Origin: JAHQVI01 sp050330195
GTDB lineage: Bacteria; Pseudomonadota; Alphaproteobacteria; Rhizobiales; Rhodomicrobiaceae
Direction of reading: 5' to 3'
Length of the DNA: 64,000 nucleotides
Assembly: GCA_050330195.1 (NCBI GenBank)
Contig: JBHJOB010000073.1
Span: forward strand, 1 to 64,000
Part shown: piece by piece, positions 16,920 to 24,986 of the stretch
Layout of the letters: each line of letters starts with the position of its first letter
How positions within the stretch are numbered: position 1 is the first letter of the stretch
Notes under the pieces: model-generated
What the model was told of the DNA's origin: nothing
Databases searched by the model: none
What the model saw: only the letters and a program-made list of their open reading frames with translations
Position numbers and translations under genes: made by a program

Positions 16920-17809
16920 TGGCAATTCTGGTCGGAAAAGACACGCGCGTCATCTGCCAGGGCATGACCGGATATGCGGGCAGCTATCACACGCAGCGCA
17001 TGATTGCTTACGGGACTCGGATCGTGGCAGGCGTAACGCCGGGCAAGGGCGGCCGCAAGGCGCTCGATCTGCCGGTATTCGATACGGTGCGCGATGCCAG
17101 GGCGGCAACGGATGCCAATGCCAGCATCATTTTCGTGCCGCCAGACAATGCCGCCAAGGCCATGATCGAGGCGATCGAGGCCGAACTCGCGCTCGTCGTC
17201 TGCGTGACGGAGCGCGTGCCGGTGCTGGATACGATCCGTGTACTGCAGGCTCTCGAAGGCTCGAAAACACGCCTTGTCGGCCCGAACTCGCAAGGCGTCC
17301 TTGCTCCGGGCATCGCGCAGCTCGGCGTCATGACGTCGGTGAACGCCCGGCGCGGCAATATCGGCATCGCCTCCCGTTCGGCCTCCCTGACCAGCGAGGT
17401 GGCCGCGCAGATCACTGCCGCAGGTCTCGGCCAGTCAACGACGGTCGGGGTTGGTGGCGATCCCATTCACGGCATGGATCTGAAGAGCTGTCTGGAGCTG
17501 TTCCTGGATGATCCGGAAACGCATGGCGTCGTTCTGATCGGCGAAATCGGCGGCGTCGAAGAGGAGGAGGTGGCCGAAATGGTCGCCCGGCTCAAGCCGC
17601 AAAAGCCGATCCTCGCGCTCATTGTGGGCCGTCATGCGCCGCGCGAAAAGCGCATGGGCCATGCCGGGGCCTTCATGGCGGAAAGCGGAGGGAGCGTCGA
17701 AGGCAAGATCGAAGCGCTTCGGTCGGCGGGCATCCTCATTGCGGAGAATGCAAGCGTGGTGGGCGAGAGCATCCGACACGCGCTGGCGAAATCATCGGTA
17801 TCCGCTTAA
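16919..17809 (+). CDS. Succinyl-CoA synthetase-like acyl-CoA ligase, alpha subunit
   Basis: A 296-aa CoA-binding and ligase subunit. The CoA-binding Rossmann start (ICQGMTGYAGSYHTQ), PGKGGRKALDLPVF, and the second motif SRSASLTSEVAAQ...GQSTTVGVGGDPIHG match SucD. The phosphohistidine is His248 in RMGHAG. The usual GPNCPG is GPNSQG here (121-126), so the conserved Cys is lost. The ATG at 16919 overlaps the TGA of the beta gene. Together the pair should form an ATP- or GTP-dependent acyl-CoA synthetase. Its acid is unknown; an oxalate-related diacid is suggested by the shared operator and neighbours. Confidence 0.87.
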   Translation: MAILVGKDTRVICQGMTGYAGSYHTQRMIAYGTRIVAGVTPGKGGRKALDLPVFDTVRDARAATDANASIIFVPPDNAAKAMIEAIEAELALVVCVTERVPVLDTIRVLQALEGSKTRLVGPNSQGVLAPGIAQLGVMTSVNARRGNIGIASRSASLTSEVAAQITAAGLGQSTTVGVGGDPIHGMDLKSCLELFLDDPETHGVVLIGEIGGVEEEEVAEMVARLKPQKPILALIVGRHAPREKRMGHAGAFMAESGGSVEGKIEALRSAGILIAENASVVGESIRHALAKSSVSA

Positions 17810-17896
17810 AGGATAAAGGGGAGAGAATGACGCTGGTCTCATCGCTCAGGCTCAACAGGCAATAATGAAGCCGGAATCCTTCCGCGGAGCGATGTG

Positions 17897-18787
17897 ATGC
17901 TCGAAAAACTCGAAATGTTCATCATTCTTGCCAAGGAAAAGCATTTCGGCCGCGCTGCCGAGCATTATGGCGTTACACAGCCGACACTCTCCGGCGCGAT
18001 CAAGCAGCTTGAAGGACAACTCGGCGTCATGCTGGTGCGGCGCGGCTCACGCTTCATCGGACTGACGCCGGAGGGGCAGAATGTTCTCGAATGGGCCAGG
18101 CGCATCGTCAGCGACTCGCGAACGATGCGCGAAGAAATCCGCGCGTCAAAATATGGCCTGTCGGGCCATGTGCGGATCGCCTGCATCCCGACGGCCTTGA
18201 CGATGATGCCCGAACTGACGACGCCATTCCGCGAGCAACATCCGAATGTGACTTTTTCGGTGCTCTCGCGGTCGTCGATCGAGATCCTGTCGTTGCTGGA
18301 AAATCTCGAGATCGACGCCGGCATCACCTATCTGGAAAACGAACCGCTGGGCCGGGCGACGACCGTGCCGCTCTATCGGGAGAGATATTATCTGGTCTCC
18401 TCCGCGACCAAGATGTCAATTCCCGCTTCTTCGATCACATGGAAGGAAGCCAGCAAGTTGCCGCTTTGCCTGCTGACGCCGGAAATGCAGAACCGCCGGA
18501 TCGTCAACCAGCACCTGTCCAACGCCAATGCGACCGCGCATCCGACGCTGGAATCGGATTCGATGATCGCTCTATTCTCCCATGTCCGCACCGGAAGCTG
18601 GGCCAGCATCATGCCCCTGAAGCTGATCGAAACCTTCGGCCCCTGGGAAGATATTCGTATGACGCCGGTCGTAGAGCCCGAAGCCTCCCATCTGGTCGGC
18701 CTTGTCGCCGCCTATAGAGAGCCGCATACGCCGATCATCGCCACGCTGCTGCGACAGGCAAAGAGCGTGTCAGAGCTGGATGGTTGA
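17897..18787 (+). CDS. LysR-family regulator, probable regulator of formate dehydrogenase
   Basis: A 296-aa LysR protein. The N-terminal helix-turn-helix (FGRAAEHYGVTQPTLSGAIKQLEGQLG) is followed by the substrate-binding domain from about residue 90 (GHVRIACIPTALTMMPELT). It lies immediately upstream of, and in the same direction as, the formate dehydrogenase genes, the same arrangement as fdsR in other Proteobacteria. A GTG directly before the ATG could also be used. It likely activates the formate dehydrogenase operon in response to formate; that role is inferred from position. Confidence 0.85.
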   Translation: MLEKLEMFIILAKEKHFGRAAEHYGVTQPTLSGAIKQLEGQLGVMLVRRGSRFIGLTPEGQNVLEWARRIVSDSRTMREEIRASKYGLSGHVRIACIPTALTMMPELTTPFREQHPNVTFSVLSRSSIEILSLLENLEIDAGITYLENEPLGRATTVPLYRERYYLVSSATKMSIPASSITWKEASKLPLCLLTPEMQNRRIVNQHLSNANATAHPTLESDSMIALFSHVRTGSWASIMPLKLIETFGPWEDIRMTPVVEPEASHLVGLVAAYREPHTPIIATLLRQAKSVSELDG

Positions 18788-18834
18788 GGTTTTGATAGGT
18801 TTTGCCGATCGATTAACGGGAAAACTTTATAGAT

Positions 18835-18848
18835 TCTCAATGGTGAGA
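18835..18848. promoter_or_regulatory. Possible LysR-type binding site before formate dehydrogenase
   Basis: TCTCA (18835-18839) and TGAGA (18844-18848) form a short inverted repeat that starts with T and ends with A, the loose layout of LysR boxes. It sits about 140 bp before the formate dehydrogenase start, in the 200-bp gap after the LysR gene. The site is short, so confidence is low. Confidence 0.3.
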
Positions 18849-18990
18849 TGAGCCACACTGCCCAGAACAAAGGTCCCGGACGAATGAGAGAACCGCATCA
18901 CGATCACACCATGCGAAGGGACGGCTGGACGCCGTCACTGAATGACACAACAAATTTTCATATTCCGGGATGGATAAAGGGACATCGGCG

Positions 18991-20673
18991 ATGAGCCAAG
19001 CCAATCAAGCTGAAGCGAATGTGAAGCGGCCGCGCAAGAGCGGCTTTGCCAAGGGGCGGCAACTTGCCGGACCCGATCTTGCCGCCGTGCACGCCCTGCT
19101 GGGCGATCGCCCGCTCCAGCGCGATCTGCTCATCGAATATCTGCATCTCATTCAGGACAGCGAAGGCTGCATTCCGGCGGGTATGCTTCAAGCGCTCGCC
19201 GAGGAAATGCGCATCCCCATGGCGGAAGTCTATGAGGTGGCGACCTTCTACCATCATTTCGACGTGGTGGCCGATGGTCAGCCCCGGCCCGCGCCGGTCA
19301 CGATCCGGGTCTGCGAGTCGGTGAGCTGCATGATGGCCGGTGCGGAAACGTTGATCGCCGAGCTTGAAGCTGCCGGTATGGACGGCGTCCGCGTCGAGCG
19401 CGCGCCATGCATGGGGGCCTGCGATCAGGCGCCCGCCTGTTCCGTTGGCCATCGCCAAATTGGGCGGGCGAGCGCGGACGCTGTGCGCGAGGCTGCGGCC
19501 GGAACGCTCGCGCCGGAGATCCCGGCCTATCAGGATCTCGACAGCTATCTGGCGGCAGGCGGCTACAAGACCCTTAAATCCTGCCTTTCCGGTGAGCGCG
19601 ATCTCGACAGCGTCATCGCCACGCTTTCCGATGGCGGTCTGCGCGGCCTGGGCGGTGCAGGCTTTCCCACGGGCCGTAAATGGACGATCGTTCGCGGCTT
19701 TCCGGGGCCACGGCTGATGGCGGTCAACGCCGATGAGGGCGAGCCCGGTACGTTCAAGGACCGTTATTTTCTGGAACGCGACCCGCATCAGTTCCTCGAA
19801 GGCATGCTGATCGGGGCGTGGGCCGTCGAGGCGAGCGACGTCTATATCTATCTGCGCGACGAATATCCGGCCGCCCATGCGATCCTGACAGCCGAGCTGA
19901 AAAAGCTGGCCAAGGCCGGTATCGCACCGCATGCGCGCGTACATCTGCGACGGGGCGCGGGCGCTTATATCTGTGGCGAAGAGTCGGCGATGATCGAGTC
20001 GATCGAGGGCAAGCGCGGCCTGCCGCGCCATCGTCCGCCCTATGTCGCCGAGGTCGGCATTTTCGGGCGTCCGACGCTTGTGAACAATGTCGAGACGCTC
20101 TACTGGGTGCCGAAGATCATCGAAAACGGCGCCGACTGGTTCGCCAGTCAGGGCAAGGGTGAGGGGCAGGGCATCAGGAGCTATTCGGTTTCCGGACGCG
20201 TCAGGAACCCCGGCGTGATCATGGCGCCAGCCGGCTCAAGCGTGCGCGATCTGATCGAGTTGGCCGGTGGCATGGCGGACGGCCACAGCTTCAAGGGGTA
20301 TCTGCCCGGCGGCGCGTCGGGCGGCATTCTGCCGGCCTCGCTCGGCGATGAGCCGCTGGATTTCGGCACGCTGCAAAAGCACGGAGCCTTCATCGGTTCT
20401 CATGCAGTGGTCGTGCTGTCGGACAAGGATGACATGACGGCGATAGCGCTCAATCTGATGAAATTTTTCGCCTATGAAAGTTGCGGTCAGTGTACGCCCT
20501 GCCGCAACGGCACCGAAAAGGCCGTCGCGCTGATGCAGCGGCCGAGCTGGGACCGTCCGGCGCTGGAAGATCTGGCGCAGGTCATGATGGACGCATCGAT
20601 CTGCGGCCTTGGACAGGCTGCGCCGAACCCGCTCCTGTCGGTGTTCAAATTTTTCCCGGAGGATCTGCGATGA
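18991..20673 (+). CDS. NAD-dependent formate dehydrogenase, fused gamma/beta subunit (NuoE-NuoF type)
   Basis: A 560-aa fusion of an FdsG/NuoE-like 2Fe-2S thioredoxin domain (about residues 1-165; cluster Cys in CESVSC and CMGAC) and an FdsB/NuoF-like flavoprotein. The FMN/NADH motif GGAGFPTGRKW and GEEGEP-like NADEGEPGTFKDR are present, and the 4Fe-4S binding CGQCTPCRNGTEK lies near the C-terminus. It passes electrons from the catalytic subunit to NAD. The same fused form is found in the Fdh1 enzyme of Methylorubrum. I prefer ATG 18991 because AGGGA lies 9 nt upstream; ATG 18970 in the same frame has none. The stop overlaps the next start (ATGA). Confidence 0.9.
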   Translation: MSQANQAEANVKRPRKSGFAKGRQLAGPDLAAVHALLGDRPLQRDLLIEYLHLIQDSEGCIPAGMLQALAEEMRIPMAEVYEVATFYHHFDVVADGQPRPAPVTIRVCESVSCMMAGAETLIAELEAAGMDGVRVERAPCMGACDQAPACSVGHRQIGRASADAVREAAAGTLAPEIPAYQDLDSYLAAGGYKTLKSCLSGERDLDSVIATLSDGGLRGLGGAGFPTGRKWTIVRGFPGPRLMAVNADEGEPGTFKDRYFLERDPHQFLEGMLIGAWAVEASDVYIYLRDEYPAAHAILTAELKKLAKAGIAPHARVHLRRGAGAYICGEESAMIESIEGKRGLPRHRPPYVAEVGIFGRPTLVNNVETLYWVPKIIENGADWFASQGKGEGQGIRSYSVSGRVRNPGVIMAPAGSSVRDLIELAGGMADGHSFKGYLPGGASGGILPASLGDEPLDFGTLQKHGAFIGSHAVVVLSDKDDMTAIALNLMKFFAYESCGQCTPCRNGTEKAVALMQRPSWDRPALEDLAQVMMDASICGLGQAAPNPLLSVFKFFPEDLR

Positions 20674-23450
20674 ACAAGCCGGTCACATTCGAACTCGACG
20701 GCCGACAGGTCGAAGCCACACCCGGCGAGAGCATCTGGCAGGTCGCCAAGCGCGAAGGCGTGGACATCCCGCATCTGTGCTGGCAGCCGAAACCCGGCTA
20801 CCGGGCCGACGGCAATTGCCGCGCCTGCATGGTGGAGATCGAGGGCGAGCGCGTGCTTGCCGCCTCGTGCAATCGTCAGCCGACGGAAGGCATGAAAGTC
20901 CACAGCGCCAGCGAGCGTGCGAAGAAGTCGCAGGATATGGTGTTCGAGCTTTTGCTTGCCGACCAGCCGGCGCGCGAGGTTGCGCATGATCCGGACTCCG
21001 AATTCTGGGGCTGGATCGACAGGATGGAGATCGGGGCGCAAAGCCGTTATCCGAGTCGTTCGCAACCCGTGCCCGATGGCACTCATCCGGCCATGGCCGT
21101 CAATCTGGACGCCTGCATTCACTGTAATCTGTGCGTGCGCGCCTGCCGGGAGGTGCAGTCGAACGACGTGATCGGCATGGCCTATCGCGGGTCGCATTCG
21201 AAGATCGTCTTCGATTTCGACACGGGCATGGGTTCTTCCACCTGCGTTGCCTGCGGTGAATGCGTTCAGGCCTGTCCAACCGGCGCGCTGATGGAATCCT
21301 CGCTGCTGAACGACAAGGGCGTGCGCACCGAGTTTCCCGACCGCTCCGTGGACACGCTCTGTCCCTATTGCGGTGTCGGCTGCCAGACACGGGTTCACGT
21401 CAAGGATAACAAGATCCTCTATGTCGACGGGCGCGACGGTCCCGCGAACAACAACCGGCTTTGCGTCAAGGGCCGCTTCGGCTTCGACTATATCAGCCAT
21501 CCGGAGCGGCTGACCGTACCGCTGATCCGCCGCGAAGGTGCGCCCAAATCGGGGGATCTCCGCATCGACCCGCGCAACTACTCCGAATATTTCCGCGAAG
21601 CGACATGGGAGGAGGCGCTCGACCATGCCGCAGGCGGGTTGAAACGGATCATCGACCGCGATGGCGGTTCGGCGCTGGCCGGATTCGGCTCAGCCAAGGG
21701 CTCGAATGAGGAAGCCTATCTGTTCCAGAAGCTGATCCGGCAGGGCTTCGGCACCAACAATGTCGATCACTGCACGCGGCTCTGCCATGCCTCATCCGTT
21801 GCAGCGTTGATGGAAGGCGTCAATTCGGGGGCGGTGACCGCGCCGTTCACCGCTGCAAAGGACTCCGACTGCATCATCGTTATCGGGGCCCGGCCGTCCG
21901 AGAACCACCCGGTCGCGGCCACCTTCATCAAGCACGCAGCCAAACACAATGCGTCGCTGATCCTGATGGACCCGCGTGGTCAGATGCAGGGTCTGGCGCG
22001 TCACGCCAAGCACATCATCCAGTTTAAGCCGGGCAGCGACGTCGCCCTCCTCAACGCGATGATTTACACCATCATCGAGGAGGGGCTGCACGATATTCAG
22101 TATGTCCAGGCGAACACGGAGGGCTTTGAGGAGCTTTCGGCGCGGATCAAGAACTTCCCGCCGGAGAAGATGGAAGCGGTCTGTGGCATTTCGGCCGCCA
22201 AGATCCGCGAGATCGCCCGGCTTTACGCCAAGTCCGAACGCTCGATCATCTTCTGGGGTATGGGCATCTCGCAGCATGTTCACGGCACGGACAATTCCCG
22301 CTGCCTGATCGCGCTGGCGCTGATCACCGGCCATGTTGGACGCGCGGGCACTGGCCTGCATCCGCTACGCGGGCAGAACAACGTGCAGGGCGCATCCGAC
22401 GCCGGGCTCATTCCAATGGTCTTTCCGAACTACAAATCGGTGGCCGATGACGAGATACGAGCGGGCTACGAGGAACTCTGGGGCCGCAAGCTCGATCCCG
22501 TTGCCGGGCTGACCGTCGTGGAAATCATGCATGCGATCCACCATGACCAGATCAAGGGCATGTACATTCAGGGCGAGAACCCGGCCATGTCGGACCCGGA
22601 CGTCACCCATGCCCGCGCGGCGCTCGCCAAGCTGGAGCATCTCATCGTTCAGGATATTTTCCTCACCGAGACGGCCTGGCACGCCGATGTGGTTCTGCCC
22701 GCCTCCGCCCATGCCGAGAAATGGGGCACCTTCACCAACACCAATCGCGAGGTGCAGATCGGCCGGCCGGTCGTGACGCCGCCCGGTCAGGTGCGTCAGG
22801 ATTGGGAGCTGATCCTGGAACTGGCCAATCGCATCGGCCTTGACTGGAGCTACACCCATCCACGCGAGGTGTATGCCGAGATGGCCAGCATGATGTCCTC
22901 GCTCGACAATATCAGCTGGGAGCGGCTGGAGCGGGAAGGGGCGGTGACCTATCCGTCCTCGGCGCCGGACAAGCCGGGCGACGAGATCATTTTCTCCACC
23001 GGCTTCCCGACGGCGAGCGGACGCGCCCGGATCGTGCCCGCCGATGTCGAGCCGCCGGCGGAGTTGCCGGACGAGACCTATCCGATGGTGCTCACCACCG
23101 GACGCCTGCTGGAGCATTGGCACACGGGCGCCATGACCCGCCGGTCCGGCAATCTCGACGCGCTGGAACCGGAGGCGGTCGCCTGCCTCAATGGCCGCGA
23201 CATGGATCGCATGGGCATCAAGCCGGGCTCACCGGTGCGGGTCACGACCCGGCGCGGCGAGATTACGCTGACCGCCCGCCTTGACCGCGATGTGGCCCGT
23301 GGCATGGTGTTCATTCCGTTCTGCTTCAGCGAGGCTGCGGCCAATGTGCTGACCAATCCGCAACTCGATCCCATGGGCAAGATCCCGGAGTTCAAATTCT
23401 GCGCCGCGAAAGTCGAACCGGTCGAGATGAGGGTGGCAGCCGCTGAATAG
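20670..23450 (+). CDS. NAD-dependent formate dehydrogenase, catalytic alpha subunit (Mo/W-bis-MGD)
   Basis: A 926-aa cytoplasmic catalytic subunit. Cluster ligands in order: 2Fe-2S (Cys37, Cys50, Cys53, Cys67), two 4Fe-4S ferredoxin motifs (Cys149-152-155-159 and Cys192-195-198-202), and the Mopterin-domain 4Fe-4S (Cys231, Cys234, Cys238, about Cys266). The metal-coordinating Cys is Cys372 in TRLCHAS, followed by the conserved His. The C-terminal molydopterin dinucleotide-binding fold ends the protein. It oxidises formate to CO2, the last step of oxalate use here. A GGAGGA site and ATGA overlap set the start. Whether Mo or W is used cannot be told. No fdhD/fdsC or fdsD gene is in the window. 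Confidence 0.93.
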   Translation: MNKPVTFELDGRQVEATPGESIWQVAKREGVDIPHLCWQPKPGYRADGNCRACMVEIEGERVLAASCNRQPTEGMKVHSASERAKKSQDMVFELLLADQPAREVAHDPDSEFWGWIDRMEIGAQSRYPSRSQPVPDGTHPAMAVNLDACIHCNLCVRACREVQSNDVIGMAYRGSHSKIVFDFDTGMGSSTCVACGECVQACPTGALMESSLLNDKGVRTEFPDRSVDTLCPYCGVGCQTRVHVKDNKILYVDGRDGPANNNRLCVKGRFGFDYISHPERLTVPLIRREGAPKSGDLRIDPRNYSEYFREATWEEALDHAAGGLKRIIDRDGGSALAGFGSAKGSNEEAYLFQKLIRQGFGTNNVDHCTRLCHASSVAALMEGVNSGAVTAPFTAAKDSDCIIVIGARPSENHPVAATFIKHAAKHNASLILMDPRGQMQGLARHAKHIIQFKPGSDVALLNAMIYTIIEEGLHDIQYVQANTEGFEELSARIKNFPPEKMEAVCGISAAKIREIARLYAKSERSIIFWGMGISQHVHGTDNSRCLIALALITGHVGRAGTGLHPLRGQNNVQGASDAGLIPMVFPNYKSVADDEIRAGYEELWGRKLDPVAGLTVVEIMHAIHHDQIKGMYIQGENPAMSDPDVTHARAALAKLEHLIVQDIFLTETAWHADVVLPASAHAEKWGTFTNTNREVQIGRPVVTPPGQVRQDWELILELANRIGLDWSYTHPREVYAEMASMMSSLDNISWERLEREGAVTYPSSAPDKPGDEIIFSTGFPTASGRARIVPADVEPPAELPDETYPMVLTTGRLLEHWHTGAMTRRSGNLDALEPEAVACLNGRDMDRMGIKPGSPVRVTTRRGEITLTARLDRDVARGMVFIPFCFSEAAANVLTNPQLDPMGKIPEFKFCAAKVEPVEMRVAAAE

Positions 23451-23503
23451 GTGAATGCCCTGAGTGAAAACCCGATGGCGAACCGACGCGTGTGACATGC
23501 GTG

Positions 23504-23526
23504 CCGGTTCCCATGAGCCGGTTTTT
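23504..23526 (+). terminator. Rho-independent terminator after formate dehydrogenase
   Basis: CCGGTT (23504-23509) pairs with AGCCGG (23516-23521), six pairs with one wobble and a 6-nt loop, followed by TTTTT (23522-23526). It ends the formate dehydrogenase unit before the exopolysaccharide genes. Confidence 0.65.
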
Positions 23527-23615
23527 CAGGGCCTTAACCAAGCGGCACGGAATTTGCTTGCCATTATGCAGGCGAAGTGCTTGGCAATGGGAATTGCCAA
23601 CGGGGGCTTCGCCTC

Positions 23616-24836
23616 ATGAATATTGTCATTTTCAATGTAAAATACAGCGCCAATCTCGGCGACGGCGTCATTGCGGAATGTCTTGAAGCGGCGATTGCCC
23701 GCCGCACGGGCTGGCAGGTTGCCTCGATCGACCTTGCGGGGCGTACCGGCTGGACGAATGGCGCGGGCGGACGGATGCGGCGGCTCAAGCTGGCGGTTCT
23801 GCAAGCGATGCCACGCCCGATGCGCGATGCAAGCGTCAGTCTTGTCCTCGGGCGGACGGTCCGCGAAAAATTGCAGCCGCTTTGGCGCGAACGTCTCCAG
23901 AGCGCGGATGCCGCTGTGTTCGGTGGCGGCCAGCTCATTCAGGACGGCGACCTCAACTTTCCGATCAAGCTTTCGGCGGCGGGCGCGGAAGTCAGGCGTC
24001 GCGGCATTCCCGCCGCGATTTTTGCCGTTGGCGCCGCGCCGAGCAAATCCGGCAGAGGCCGCGCGCTGTTCGAGACGTTCTTTCGCGACACGAACATCGT
24101 CCACGCCGCCGCACGCGACGAAGCTTCCCGGAATGCGCTGCGCTCGCTGGGATGCGACGCCGGGCTTTGCCGCGATCCGGGGCTGCTTGCCGCGCAGATC
24201 TGGCCGGTCCAGCCGCGTGCGAGCAAGGCGCGGGCGCGCATCGGTCTCGGCATCACCCATCCGGTCGTGCTGTCGCACCACGCAAGCCGCAAGCTGCATC
24301 ACACGACCGACACCGCGCTGGCGCTTTATGAGACGATGGCGACGCGGCTCGCCGCAGCCGGAAATGATGTCGTCTGTTTCACAAATGGCGCGGCCGAGGA
24401 TGAAGCCCTGCTGCGAAAGCTCGGAGCCAGAGCGGCGATGCGGAGCGCGGCCATCGAGATCGCTCCGCGCGCCAACCGCCCGAAGGAGCTTGCCAGGCGG
24501 ATCGCCAATTGCGACGCGCTGATCGCGCACCGGCTCCATGCGGCAATCGTGGCATATTCCTATCGCGTCCCTTCGATCGGACTTCGCTGGGATGACAAGC
24601 TGCTCGGCTTCTTCGACTCCATCGACTATTCCGGGCGCACGGCTGAGTTCGACGAGGCGACCGCCGGACGGATCGACACGCTCGTGCGGCAGATCATGAA
24701 CGAAGGCGTGGCGTTGGAGCGTCATACACAGATCATACAGGACACTGAAGCCGGTATTGACAATCTGATCGCCAAGCTTGCAAGTGATGCCGATGCGCAA
24801 CCGGATGCCGCTCGCGTCGAGGCGGTCGCTGGCTAG
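23616..24836 (+). CDS. Polysaccharide pyruvyl transferase family protein
   Basis: A 406-aa protein with the family's N-terminal NLGDGVI motif (NIVIFNVKYSANLGDGVIAEC) and the C-terminal IAHRLHAAIVAYSYRVPSIGLRWDDK block, as in WcaK/CsaB/ExoV-type pyruvyltransferases. These transfer pyruvate from phosphoenolpyruvate to sugars of exopolysaccharide, giving ketals. It begins the exopolysaccharide cluster. The ATG at 23616 was chosen because the conserved fold starts there. Its TAG stop is the first triplet of a dispersed repeat. Confidence 0.82.
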   Translation: MNIVIFNVKYSANLGDGVIAECLEAAIARRTGWQVASIDLAGRTGWTNGAGGRMRRLKLAVLQAMPRPMRDASVSLVLGRTVREKLQPLWRERLQSADAAVFGGGQLIQDGDLNFPIKLSAAGAEVRRRGIPAAIFAVGAAPSKSGRGRALFETFFRDTNIVHAAARDEASRNALRSLGCDAGLCRDPGLLAAQIWPVQPRASKARARIGLGITHPVVLSHHASRKLHHTTDTALALYETMATRLAAAGNDVVCFTNGAAEDEALLRKLGARAAMRSAAIEIAPRANRPKELARRIANCDALIAHRLHAAIVAYSYRVPSIGLRWDDKLLGFFDSIDYSGRTAEFDEATAGRIDTLVRQIMNEGVALERHTQIIQDTEAGIDNLIAKLASDADAQPDAARVEAVAG

Positions 24837-24933
24837 AGCGAGATCCGATAAAATGGACACCATTTTTCGGAAAAATCGAGCTTAGAACAACAAGAGCATA
24901 TCAGGATCGTTCCGCGAGAAATGATCCTGATCC
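24834..24933 (+). repeat. Dispersed ~100-bp repeat, copy 2
   Basis: Starts TAGAGCGAGATCCGATAAAA, has the TTTTTCGGAAAAATCGAGCTT core, and ends with the palindrome ATCAGGATCGTTCC...GAGAAATGATCCTGAT. It aligns along its length with the copies at 5532-5630 (opposite strand) and 53799-53904. Its TAG is the stop codon of the pyruvyltransferase gene, and it fills the gap to the polymerase-like gene. Confidence 0.78.
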
Positions 24934-24986
24934 AAAGAAATTCGGGCAAGCCGGGCGCGTCTGCCGGATGCTGCGGGAAGCGCCGC

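Noticed and set aside
20481..20669. Upstream extension of the formate dehydrogenase alpha subunit
   Set aside because: It overlaps the previous gene in another frame, while GGAGGA and an ATGA overlap mark the start at 20670.
24921..24986. Upstream start of the polymerase-like gene
   Set aside because: The extra 22 residues would be encoded by the dispersed repeat and lack hydrophobic character; the ATG at 24987 is better.
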